Translations under genes and position numbers: made by a program
Origin: Zeimonas sediminis
GTDB taxonomy: Bacteria; Pseudomonadota; Gammaproteobacteria; Burkholderiales; Burkholderiaceae_E
Length of the DNA stretch: 64,000 nucleotides
Reading direction: 5' to 3'
NCBI RefSeq assembly: GCF_023721795.1
Contig: NZ_JAMQYE010000001.1
Span: 2,391,671-2,455,670, forward strand
In this document: positions 16,636-24,310 of the stretch, piece after piece
Position numbering within the stretch: the first letter of the stretch is position 1
How the letters are laid out: every line of letters starts with the position of its first letter
Notes under the pieces: model-generated
What the model was told of the DNA's origin: nothing
What the model saw: only the letters and a program-made list of their open reading frames with translations
Databases searched by the model: none

Positions 16636-18681
16636 TCACACGGCCTTCACCGGCGCGAGCCTCGCGCCGAGGCCGGCACGCCTGCGCTCGTTCTCGGCCT
16701 GCAGTTCGGCGACCAGCCGGTCGATGCCCGAGAGCTGGCCATCGGCGGCCTGCAGCTCGCGGACCATCCTGAGCCGCACCTCGCCCTCGTCGCCGTTCGA
16801 GGACAGCGCGCCGATGTTCCGGCGCAGGTGCTCCTGACGCGCGATCAGCTTCTCGCGCTGCTCGCCGAGCTGGCGGATCCGCCTGTCGTTCTCCTGGATG
16901 GCGGAAAGCTCGTCGCGCAGGGCCTCGAGCGCGCGACGCGTGCCGGCCGCGAGGCCCTCGTCGGCCAGCCAGCGCGCGATCGCGTCGTAGCGAAGGTCGG
17001 CAAGCGCCTGGTGCCGCGCGATCACCCGGCGGGCGCTCACGCCGAAACGAGTCGTGCCTCCGGCCGGGCAGGCCACGTCCCAGCGGAGGACTCCCTCGCC
17101 GCGCGAAGCCGGCTGCGGCGTGTCGAACAGCTCGCCGGGCAGCGAGTCTGCGTCGCGCTCGATCGTGACCGTTCGGGGTTCGCCGGTGCGATTGACGATC
17201 TCGTAACCGAAGCGCCTGATCGTGGCGATCTCCTCGTGCAGCAGGCCGTCGGCCAGCCAGACCCGCTGCGTTTCGGCGCTGCGCTCGTCGTCGACGCGCA
17301 CCGAAATGCCGAGCTCCACCGCGTAGGGCAGGTACAGGCTGCCGTCGCGGCCGGTGAAGGGAACGATCGCCTCGCCGCGGTAGCGGCCGTCCTCGACCAG
17401 CGTGGCCGGCCCGCGCTCGAGGACCAGGCCCGAGCGGTTCACGCAGCGCAGCGCCGCGACCGGATGGTCCGGGTGCTTGTCCTCGTTGAACAACAGCTCG
17501 CGGCGGTAGTCGAGCGTGGCCTGCAGCACCGGCACCAGGGCGCTCGCGCCGCGCGGGATCGACACCGGGCGCAGCACCTCGTAGGCGAAGGTTTCGCGCT
17601 GGTCGGCGGTGCGGCTGGCGGGCGCGGCGGCCTCCAGCTCGGGGATGCTCGCCAGCCGGGCCGCCCGTTCGCTTCGCAGCGCGGCCGGGAGACGGCCGCC
17701 GGCGCGCGGCGGCTCGCTGTCGCAGGACATCATCACTCGACCGGCGCCTTCCTCCGGCTCGAGGTCGGCGTCGAAGCATGCGGCTGCGAGTGCGCCGTAC
17801 TCGACCGGGCCGGCGGCGCCCCTGGCCGCGTCTTCCACCTTCCGGCGCGCGGGGATCCGCGAGGTCTTCAGGTCGTAGACGAAGGAGATCGGCTGGCCCG
17901 CAACCAGCGAGATCTCGACGTTCTGCAGGTCTTCGTCGAAGCGGTTGTCGACCAGGCCCCAGCCTTGCAGGATCAGGCGGCCGGTGTCCGTCGTCGCGGA
18001 CGGCCGGACGCCACAGGTCGGCGCGGTCGCCTTCGGCTCGGGCCCGCCGCAGTGCGACTCCGCGATCACCCGGTAGCTGACCCGCCAGGCCGGCGCGGGC
18101 ACCAGGCAGGAAACGGCCAGGTCGTGCTCGCCGGGCGCGAGCCGCAGCGAGACCGCCTGCATGCCCCCGGCGCGCCTTCCGGCATCGAGGAAGCGGCCAA
18201 GGTCCTGCCCGGCCCGCGCATCGAGCGGCACGAGCCGCGCGACCTCGGCCGCCGGCAGCGCCCGCACCCCGCCGCCGGCCTCGTCGGCAAGCATCAGCGT
18301 GGCGCCCTTCAGGCGTCGCCGCTCCTTCGCGTACTGCAAGCCGGCGATCCGGCCCTCGACCGGCTCGCCGCGGCCCGCCAGCTCGGCGCGAACCTGGCAG
18401 CCGACCAGGCTCTCCATCAGGTCGAGCATGCCGGTGCCTGCCCGCAGCGACAGCGGGTTGGCCTCGCTGCGGGCACCGGCCGGAATGTCGTAGTCGATGC
18501 AGGCAACCTGGCCACCGGAACGGTCGAGCACGGTCAGGCTCTTCAGCGCGTCGTCGAGGTCTTCGTCCCGGAAGGCCAGGCGCAGGGAGTCTCCCTGAAC
18601 GCGGCCCTCGCGCTCGACCATTGCGACACCGTGCTTGTAGAAGGTGATGCGGCGGACGGGAAGCGGGGAGGAAGAGTTCAT
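16636..18681 (-). CDS. DUF4139 domain protein (681 aa)
   Basis: A large soluble-looking protein with the DUF4139 hallmark features: an N-terminal beta-rich part (RRITFYKHGVAMVEREGRVQ), a central WRVSYRVIAES segment followed by LILQGWGLVDNRFDEDLQNV and EISLVAGQPISF, and a C-terminal coiled-coil region (AIQENDRRIRQLGEQREKLI, then ARQEHL ... ELQAADGQLSGIDRLVAELQ). No signal peptide is visible. The start at ATG 18681 has AAGGAG seven bases upstream. DUF4139 proteins have no agreed function; the mixture of beta domains and a helical hairpin suggests a structural or scaffold role. It is transcribed alone, divergent from vapBC. Confidence 0.85.
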   Translation of the reverse strand: MNSSSPLPVRRITFYKHGVAMVEREGRVQGDSLRLAFRDEDLDDALKSLTVLDRSGGQVACIDYDIPAGARSEANPLSLRAGTGMLDLMESLVGCQVRAELAGRGEPVEGRIAGLQYAKERRRLKGATLMLADEAGGGVRALPAAEVARLVPLDARAGQDLGRFLDAGRRAGGMQAVSLRLAPGEHDLAVSCLVPAPAWRVSYRVIAESHCGGPEPKATAPTCGVRPSATTDTGRLILQGWGLVDNRFDEDLQNVEISLVAGQPISFVYDLKTSRIPARRKVEDAARGAAGPVEYGALAAACFDADLEPEEGAGRVMMSCDSEPPRAGGRLPAALRSERAARLASIPELEAAAPASRTADQRETFAYEVLRPVSIPRGASALVPVLQATLDYRRELLFNEDKHPDHPVAALRCVNRSGLVLERGPATLVEDGRYRGEAIVPFTGRDGSLYLPYAVELGISVRVDDERSAETQRVWLADGLLHEEIATIRRFGYEIVNRTGEPRTVTIERDADSLPGELFDTPQPASRGEGVLRWDVACPAGGTTRFGVSARRVIARHQALADLRYDAIARWLADEGLAAGTRRALEALRDELSAIQENDRRIRQLGEQREKLIARQEHLRRNIGALSSNGDEGEVRLRMVRELQAADGQLSGIDRLVAELQAENERRRAGLGARLAPVKAV

Positions 18682-18910
18682 TCGGCGGCTCCTTCGAGGC
18701 CGTTCGGGTCGGGTTGCCCGATCGGTGCGAACGAGTATCCGGGGCGCGGGGCTCATGGCGTGAGCCTGGTTCGCGAGACCTCGAACGGGATCGTCCGGAT
18801 GGCCTCGGCCGCCTGGCGGATTGCCTGCGGGGACGCGCCGCGGGACGATCGCGCCAGGGGGACGAGCAGGCGAGCGCGGTTGCTTGCCGAGCGGACGGCT
18901 CGGGAGGACA

Positions 18911-18940
18911 ATGTGTATGTGAAAGGCATTGCATACACAT
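18911..18940. promoter_or_regulatory. VapB operator: perfect inverted repeat ATGTGTATG-N12-CATACACAT
   Basis: Two 9-bp arms, 18911-18919 and 18932-18940, are exact reverse complements with a 12-bp spacer. The right arm ends one base before the ATG of the second vapB gene, so a bound antitoxin would cover the start region. The half-site resembles the TACACAC repeats at the first vapBC locus. Confidence 0.8.
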
Positions 18941-18941
18941 C

Positions 18942-19136
18942 ATGCGAACGAACATCGTGATCGACGACGAGCTGATGAAGCAGGTGCTGAAGGCAACCGG
19001 CCTGAGGACCAAGCGCGAGGCGGTCGAACTCGGCTTGCGGACCCTGCTACGCCTGCGCCGGCAGCAGGAGATCCGCAAGTTCCGCGGCAAGCTGCACTGG
19101 GAAGGAGACCTGGATGCGATGAGGACCGACCGTTGA
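18942..19136 (+). CDS. vapB: VapB-type antitoxin (type II, ribbon-helix-helix)
   Basis: A 64-residue antitoxin starting MRTNIVIDDELMKQVLKATG, then LRTKREAVELGLRTLLRL, the standard N-terminal ribbon-helix-helix of the MRTNI(V)IDD VapB subgroup. The C-terminal FRGKLHWEGDLDAMRTDR is the short toxin-binding tail containing the conserved W-x-G-D-L motif. No Shine-Dalgarno site is seen; the operator palindrome abuts the ATG, so the mRNA may be nearly leaderless. It is from a different VapB subgroup than the one at 13703. Confidence 0.92.
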   Translation: MRTNIVIDDELMKQVLKATGLRTKREAVELGLRTLLRLRRQQEIRKFRGKLHWEGDLDAMRTDR

Positions 19137-19522
19137 TCCTCGTCGACTCGAGCGTCTGGATCGACTACTTCCGGGGCGCTCGCACGCCCGAGGCGGACCG
19201 CCTGGACGCCCTCCTCGACACCGAGTTGCTCGCCACCGGCGACCTGATCCTCGCCGAGGTGCTGCAGGGCTTCCGCAGCGACCGCGAGTTCGAGCAGGCG
19301 CGCAGGCTGCTGTCGCGGCTCGAGATCGTGGCCCTGGGTGGGGCGGAGATCGCGGTGCAGGCGGCGAGGAACTTCCGTGCGCTGCGGGAGCGGGGCGTCA
19401 CGCCGCGCAAGACGATCGACACGGTGATCGCCACCCGCTGCATCGCCGGCGGTTACGCGCTGCTCTACAGCGACCGCGACTTCGACCCCTTCGTCGAGCA
19501 CCTCGGCCTGCGCGCGGCGTAG
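19133..19522 (+). CDS. vapC: VapC-type PIN-domain ribonuclease toxin
   Basis: A 129-residue PIN protein. It begins at TTG 19133, which overlaps the vapB stop as TTGA and gives the expected N-terminus ILVDSSVWIDYFRG with Asp5. Glu42 (LILAEVLQGF), the Asp in RKTIDTVIATRCI and the Asp residues in YSDRDFDPF complete the acidic active site. It should be a magnesium-dependent RNase held in check by the upstream antitoxin. Length and motifs are normal. Confidence 0.92.
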   Translation: MILVDSSVWIDYFRGARTPEADRLDALLDTELLATGDLILAEVLQGFRSDREFEQARRLLSRLEIVALGGAEIAVQAARNFRALRERGVTPRKTIDTVIATRCIAGGYALLYSDRDFDPFVEHLGLRAA

Positions 19523-19606
19523 CGCCGGCGCTTTACGCCGCGACCGTCCAGCGCATAAGGTTGCGTATCGCGCAGATCGCGCACGCCTCCCACAGAGGAA
19601 ACGCCC

Positions 19607-20170
19607 ATGACCTGGATCGTCGTTCTCGTCGTCGTCGCCGTCGTGGCCGGCTGGCTGGTCGCGACCTACAACGGCCTGGTCAGGCGCCGCAACATGGCCG
19701 AGGAAGGCTGGAGCGGCATCGACGTGCAGCTCAAGCGCCGCGCCGACCTGATCCCGAACCTGGTCGAGGCGGTGAAGGGCTACGCCACGCACGAGCGCGC
19801 GCTGCTCGAGAACGTGACCGCGCTGCGCAACCAGGCGCGGGCCGCGCCCGCCGAAGACGTGGCCGCGCGCGGCCAGATCGAGGGCATGCTGTCGGGCGCG
19901 CTCGGCCGTCTGCTCGCGATCGTCGAGAACTACCCCGAGCTGAAGGCCAACCAGAACTTCCTGGAGCTGCAGCAGTCGCTGCAGGCGGTCGAGCACGACA
20001 TCCAGATGTCGCGTCGCTACTACAACGGCGCGGTGCGCGACCTGAACGTGATGATCGAATCCTTCCCGAGCAACCTGGTGGCCGGCTGGTTCCGGTTCGC
20101 GAAGAAGGCCTTCTTCGAGGTCGGCAGCGAGGCCGAGCGCGAAGCGCCGAAGGTGTCGTTCCCGCAGTGA
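19607..20170 (+). CDS. lemA: LemA family protein
   Basis: A 187-residue protein with an N-terminal membrane anchor (residues 3-20, WIVVLVVVAVVAGWLVAT) and an antiparallel helical bundle. YNGLVRRRNMAEEGWSGIDV, then QLKRRADLIPNLVEAVKGYA is the LemA signature; SRRYYNGAVRDLNVMIESFP is the second. LemA proteins are inner-membrane helical proteins of unclear role, often beside DUF2207 or TPM-domain genes, and a DUF2207 gene follows here after ~30 bp. Confidence 0.95.
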   Translation: MTWIVVLVVVAVVAGWLVATYNGLVRRRNMAEEGWSGIDVQLKRRADLIPNLVEAVKGYATHERALLENVTALRNQARAAPAEDVAARGQIEGMLSGALGRLLAIVENYPELKANQNFLELQQSLQAVEHDIQMSRRYYNGAVRDLNVMIESFPSNLVAGWFRFAKKAFFEVGSEAEREAPKVSFPQ

Positions 20171-20201
20171 GCGGCGGGCGCGAGTGAATCCGGACGGCAA
20201 C

Positions 20202-22184
20202 ATGCGGCGCGTGGCGCACGCACTTCTCGTCGCGCTGCTGCTGCTCGCCTCGCCCTACGCGCTCGCCGAAGAGACGATCGAGCGCTGGCTCTCGACGATC
20301 GAGGTGCAGGCGGACGGCGACCTGCTGGTCATCGAGTCGATCACGGTGCGCGCCGAGGGCCGCCGGATCCGCCGCGGCATCTACCGCGACTTCCCGCTGC
20401 AGTTCGAGGACGACCAGGGCAGGCTGCGCTCGGTGTCCTTCGAGCTGGTCGCGGTCACGCGCGACGGCCGCGCCGAGCCGCACTTCACCCGCAGCAGCGC
20501 GCGCGGCGTGCGGATCTACGCCGGCGACGAGAACCGGCTGCTCGAGCCCGGCGTGTACCGCTACGAGCTGCGCTACCGCACCGGCAGGCAGATCCGCTTC
20601 GTGGACGGACGCGCCGAGCTGTACTGGAACGTGACCGGCAACGAGTGGGCCTTCCCGATCGCGTCGGCGCGCGCGCTGGTGCGCCTGCCGGGCGATGCGG
20701 CGCCGGTGCGCTGGACCGGCTACACCGGCCGCTTCGGCGAGCGCGGCGCGGACTTCCGGGCCCGGCTTCGCGACGACGGCCAGCTCGAGTTCGAGACCAC
20801 CCGCCGGCTGTCGCCCGGCGAGGGGCTGACGCTGGTGGCGGAACTGCCGCAGGGCGCGGTCGCGCCGCCGTCGCAGGCCCAGCAGCTGCACTATGCCTTC
20901 CTGGACAACCGGCGCTACGTGCTGAGCGGCCTGGGGCTGCTGGTCGTGGCGGCCTTCTACCTGATCGTCTGGCGCGCGGTGGGCCGCGATCCGCCGAAGG
21001 GAACGATCATCCCGCTTTTCCATCCGCCGGAGGGCATCTCGCCGGCGCTGGCCGGCTACATCCGGGAGTGGGGCTGGAGCGGCGCCTGGCGCGAGTTCAC
21101 CGCGGCGGCGGTCTCGCTGGCGGTGAAGGGGCTGGTGCAGTTCGACGACAGCGGCGGCGGGCTGATCCTCAAGCGCGCGGGACCGCCGGTGCCGGGCCCG
21201 CAGGCGCGCCCCGAGTACCACGCGCTGCCGCCCGGCGAGCGCACGCTGCTGTCGTGGATCGACGGCAGCGGCGGGGTCGCCTTCGTGGACCGCGCGAACG
21301 GCGAGAGCCTGGCGAAGGCCTTCGCGAGCTTCAAGGCCTCGATCGAGAAGGAGAACCGGCATCGCTTCTTCAAGCGCAACCTGGGCTGGTTCGGCGCCGG
21401 CGTCTTCCTGACCGGGCTCGCGATCGGCGCGGTGCTGGTGTTCGGGCAGCTTCGGGAGGCGGAGATCGGGCTGCTGATAGGCTCGGCGGTCGGCGGCGCC
21501 TTCGTCGGCGTGTTCGTCGTGCAGGCGGTGCGCGCGCTGCTCGGCGGCAGCCGGCTGCGGGTAGTGATCGCGTCGGCGATCCACCTGACCGCGCTGGCCT
21601 ACATGGCGACCATGTTCGTGACCCAGGTCGCCGGGCCCGACGGCCCGCTGTCGGCCTCGTTCCGGCAGACGCTGCTCGAGGGCATCGCCGACAACGCGTT
21701 CCCGCTGGTGCTGGTGGGCGGCTTCGCCGCGCTGAACGGGCTGTTCTACTACCTGCTGCGCGCGCCGACCGCGGCGGGCCGGCCGGTCATGGACCAGATC
21801 GAGGGGCTGGAGCTCTACCTGCGCACCGCCGAGACCGAGCGGCTGAACCTGCAGGGCGCGCCGGAGATCACCGCCGAACGCTTCGAGCGGCTGCTGCCCT
21901 ACGCGATCGCGCTGGACGCCGAGAAGCCCTGGTCGGAGGCCTTCGAGGCGGCCTTCGCGCGCGCGCACCCCGGGCAGGACGTGAGCGCTTCGTATCGCCC
22001 GGGGTGGCGCACCGGGCCGAGCTGGTCGGGCCGCGGCTTCGCGCGGGCGATGACCGGCGCGGTGGCCGCCGCGCAGGGAGCCTTCGCCAGCGCGATGCCG
22101 GCGCCGAAGTCCTCGTCGTCGGGCTTCTCGGGCGGCGGGGGGTCCGGAGGCGGCGGCGGCGGCGGCGGCGGGGGCGGCTGGTAG
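20202..22184 (+). CDS. DUF2207 membrane protein
   Basis: A 660-residue exported membrane protein. From ATG 20202 the signal peptide reads MRRVAHALLVALLLLASPYA; a GTG at 20184 would add six residues ahead of it. The DUF2207 domain occupies ~25-255 (EETIERWLSTIEVQADGDLL, then YRDFPLQFEDDQGR, LYWNVTGNEWAFPIASA). Membrane helices follow near 240-260, 395-440, 455-480 and 500-525, and then a cytoplasmic part. The C-terminus is a serine/glycine run (SSSGFSGGGGSGGGG), common in this family. It is co-oriented with lemA and probably acts with it; function unknown. Confidence 0.9.
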   Translation: MRRVAHALLVALLLLASPYALAEETIERWLSTIEVQADGDLLVIESITVRAEGRRIRRGIYRDFPLQFEDDQGRLRSVSFELVAVTRDGRAEPHFTRSSARGVRIYAGDENRLLEPGVYRYELRYRTGRQIRFVDGRAELYWNVTGNEWAFPIASARALVRLPGDAAPVRWTGYTGRFGERGADFRARLRDDGQLEFETTRRLSPGEGLTLVAELPQGAVAPPSQAQQLHYAFLDNRRYVLSGLGLLVVAAFYLIVWRAVGRDPPKGTIIPLFHPPEGISPALAGYIREWGWSGAWREFTAAAVSLAVKGLVQFDDSGGGLILKRAGPPVPGPQARPEYHALPPGERTLLSWIDGSGGVAFVDRANGESLAKAFASFKASIEKENRHRFFKRNLGWFGAGVFLTGLAIGAVLVFGQLREAEIGLLIGSAVGGAFVGVFVVQAVRALLGGSRLRVVIASAIHLTALAYMATMFVTQVAGPDGPLSASFRQTLLEGIADNAFPLVLVGGFAALNGLFYYLLRAPTAAGRPVMDQIEGLELYLRTAETERLNLQGAPEITAERFERLLPYAIALDAEKPWSEAFEAAFARAHPGQDVSASYRPGWRTGPSWSGRGFARAMTGAVAAAQGAFASAMPAPKSSSSGFSGGGGSGGGGGGGGGGGW

Positions 22185-22191
22185 CCGGCGC

Positions 22192-23568
22192 TCAGGCGCT
22201 GCGAGGGGCCTGTGCGGCGGATGGCGCCGGGAAGGCCACCGTCACCCGCAGGCCCCTGCCCCCGGCGCCCGGGGCCAACGACAAGCGCGCATGATGCGCG
22301 GCCGCGATCTCCTTGACGATGGCCAGGCCCAGGCCCGACCCCGGTCCCGGCGTGTCGGCGATCCGGTAGAAGCGTTCGAGCACCCGCTCGCGCTCGGCCG
22401 GCGGGATCCCGGGCCCCTCGTCCTCCACCTCGAGCACCGCCTCGGTCCCCTGCACGAAGGTGCGGACCGTGACCCGGCATCCGTGCCAGCAGTAGCGCAC
22501 CGCGTTGTCGACCAGGTTCGCGGCCAGTTCGCGGAGCAGCGTCGCATCCCCGAGGGTCGGCGCCGGCGCCAGCTCGAAGCCGAGGTCGACGTCGCGCGCC
22601 AGCGCGGCATGGACGTAGGGGTCGACCAGCTCGCCGATCACGCCGGCCAGGTCCACCTGCATCCGCGCAGCCGCGGCCTCGCCCGGCTCGGCGCGCGCCA
22701 GCGCGAGCATCTGGTTGGCCATCCGGGCGATCCGGTCGGTCGCCTCGCGCGCTCGCCGCACCAGGCCCTCGGTGTTCGCCGGCAACGGCTGCTCCAGGAC
22801 CAGCTCGAGCTGCGTCTTCAGGCCCGCGAGCGGCGTGCGCAGCTGGTGCGCCGCATTGGCGACGAAGCGGTTCTGCGTGGCGACCGCCTGGCCGAGCCGG
22901 TCCAGCAGTGAGTTGATCTCGCGGATGATCGGCTCGAGCTCGGACGGCGCGCCTTTGGCCGCCAGCGGCCTCAGGTCGGCGTGCGAGCGGGCCATCAGCT
23001 CGCGGCGCAGCTCGGCGAGCGGACGCAGGCCCAGGCGAACGCCGAACCAGACCGCCAGGCCCACGGCCGCGATCAGGCCCAGGTTCGTGACGACCAGGCT
23101 GCGCACCAGCTCGCGCTGCATCCGGTCGCGCTTGCGCCGCGTTTCGCCGACCACGAACAACAGCTCGCCGGCCGCCGTGGGCAGCCTGACGCCGGCGACG
23201 CGCACCCGCTCTCCGGCATAGATCGCGTCGAGGTAGACCGGGATCCACCCCTGCGGCTGGACATCGGGCAGCGACCGGTCGCCGGCCACGTGGTGGCCGT
23301 CGAGCGTTCGGACGGCGAACCAGAGCCGGTCGAAGCTGTCGGTGCGCAGCGCGTCCTCGAGCGCCGGCGGAAGGTTCAGGCGCGGGCCGGCGGCGTCGCC
23401 GATCGCGTACGGGCCGATCGCGAGCGCCGTGCTCAGCAGCGCCTGGTCGTAGGCCAGCGTGGCGGGCCGCGACGCGGTCACGTAGTCGTAGACGCTGAAG
23501 GCCGAGAGCACGACGGCGGCCGGCAGCGCCGTCCAGACGAGGATCCGCTGCCTCAGGCTCGCGATCAT
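22192..23568 (-). CDS. TctE-like sensor histidine kinase
   Basis: A 458-residue kinase with two membrane helices (~residues 9-28 and 158-178) around a ~125-residue periplasmic sensor. The sensor start (ASRPATLAYDQALLSTALAI) is like the 2CSK_N domain of TctE. A HAMP-like segment precedes the dimerisation helix with His241 in NRFVANAAHQLRTPLAGLKT, a box close to that of TctE/QseC kinases. The ATP-binding domain has LAANLVDNAVRYCWHGCRV, VEDEGPGIPP and GSGLGLAIVKEI. It overlaps the response regulator by 4 bp (ATGA). TctDE pairs usually sense tricarboxylates, so a metal-sensing role is not assured despite the neighbouring RND operon. Confidence 0.93.
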   Translation of the reverse strand: MIASLRQRILVWTALPAAVVLSAFSVYDYVTASRPATLAYDQALLSTALAIGPYAIGDAAGPRLNLPPALEDALRTDSFDRLWFAVRTLDGHHVAGDRSLPDVQPQGWIPVYLDAIYAGERVRVAGVRLPTAAGELLFVVGETRRKRDRMQRELVRSLVVTNLGLIAAVGLAVWFGVRLGLRPLAELRRELMARSHADLRPLAAKGAPSELEPIIREINSLLDRLGQAVATQNRFVANAAHQLRTPLAGLKTQLELVLEQPLPANTEGLVRRAREATDRIARMANQMLALARAEPGEAAAARMQVDLAGVIGELVDPYVHAALARDVDLGFELAPAPTLGDATLLRELAANLVDNAVRYCWHGCRVTVRTFVQGTEAVLEVEDEGPGIPPAERERVLERFYRIADTPGPGSGLGLAIVKEIAAAHHARLSLAPGAGGRGLRVTVAFPAPSAAQAPRSA

Positions 23569-24242
23569 CGGGCGGGCGCCGCCGCCTGCAGCATGTAGCC
23601 GAACCCGCGCACGGTGCGGATCCGCACGTCGTGCGGCTCGAGCTTGGCGCGCAGGCGCGACACGTAGACCTCGATCGCGTTTCCGCTCATGTCCTCGTCC
23701 CAGCGGCACACCGCGGCGACGATCTGGTCCTTGGTCACCACGCGCTCGACGTTGCGCAGCAGGTACTCGAGCAGCAGCCACTCGCGCGGCGGCAGGTCCA
23801 GCGGATCGCCGTCGACGAAGCAGCGTCGCGCGGCGAGGTCCATGACCAGCGGCCCGTGGACGATCGTGTCGGCCCGCTGCGCGCGGCTGCGCCGCACCAG
23901 CGCATTGGCCCGCGCGAGCAGCTCCTCCTTGTCGAACGGCTTCTGCAGGTAGTCGTCGGCGCCGACGTTCAGGCCGTGCACGCGGTCCTGCACCGCGTCG
24001 CGCGCGGTGAGCATCAGGATCGGGATCGCCATGCCGCGGGCGCGGGCCCGCCTCGCCACCTCGAAGCCGTCGATGCCCGGCAGGTTCACGTCGAGCACCA
24101 GCAGGTCGAAGGTGTCGCGCCGCAGCAGGTCGTCGGCCCGCCGGCCGTCGCCGACCGCGTCGGCGACGTGGCCGTGACCGTTGAAGGTGCGGGTCAGCCC
24201 GTCGGCCAGCAACGGGTCGTCTTCCGCGATCAGCACTCTCAT
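23565..24242 (-). CDS. OmpR/PhoB family response regulator
   Basis: A 225-residue response regulator. The receiver domain has the acidic pair in LIAEDDPLLADGL, phospho-acceptor Asp51 in FDLLVLDVNLPGIDG, the TAR motif and Lys in YLQKPFDKEEL. The C-terminal winged helix runs from ~125 (PLDLPPREWLLLEYLLRNVE, then IEVYVSRLRAKLEPHDVRIR, TVRGFGYML). Start ATG 24242 is 68 bp downstream of the czcA-like stop, so the pair may be read through from the efflux operon. It activates or represses targets, perhaps via the 11-bp-spaced direct repeats at 29982-30000. Confidence 0.94.
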   Translation of the reverse strand: MRVLIAEDDPLLADGLTRTFNGHGHVADAVGDGRRADDLLRRDTFDLLVLDVNLPGIDGFEVARRARARGMAIPILMLTARDAVQDRVHGLNVGADDYLQKPFDKEELLARANALVRRSRAQRADTIVHGPLVMDLAARRCFVDGDPLDLPPREWLLLEYLLRNVERVVTKDQIVAAVCRWDEDMSGNAIEVYVSRLRAKLEPHDVRIRTVRGFGYMLQAAAPAR

Positions 24243-24310
24243 CAGCCTTGCACTCCGCACCTGGTGGGGCGGCGCCGGCGGGCTGGCACCGCCGGGCCGC
24301 GCCGCCAATC

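Noticed and set aside
16625-20203. A 1192-codon minus-strand frame through lemA and vapBC
   Set aside because: It covers lemA, both vap genes and the DUF4139 gene in another frame; its translation is low complexity and has no start signal or domain.
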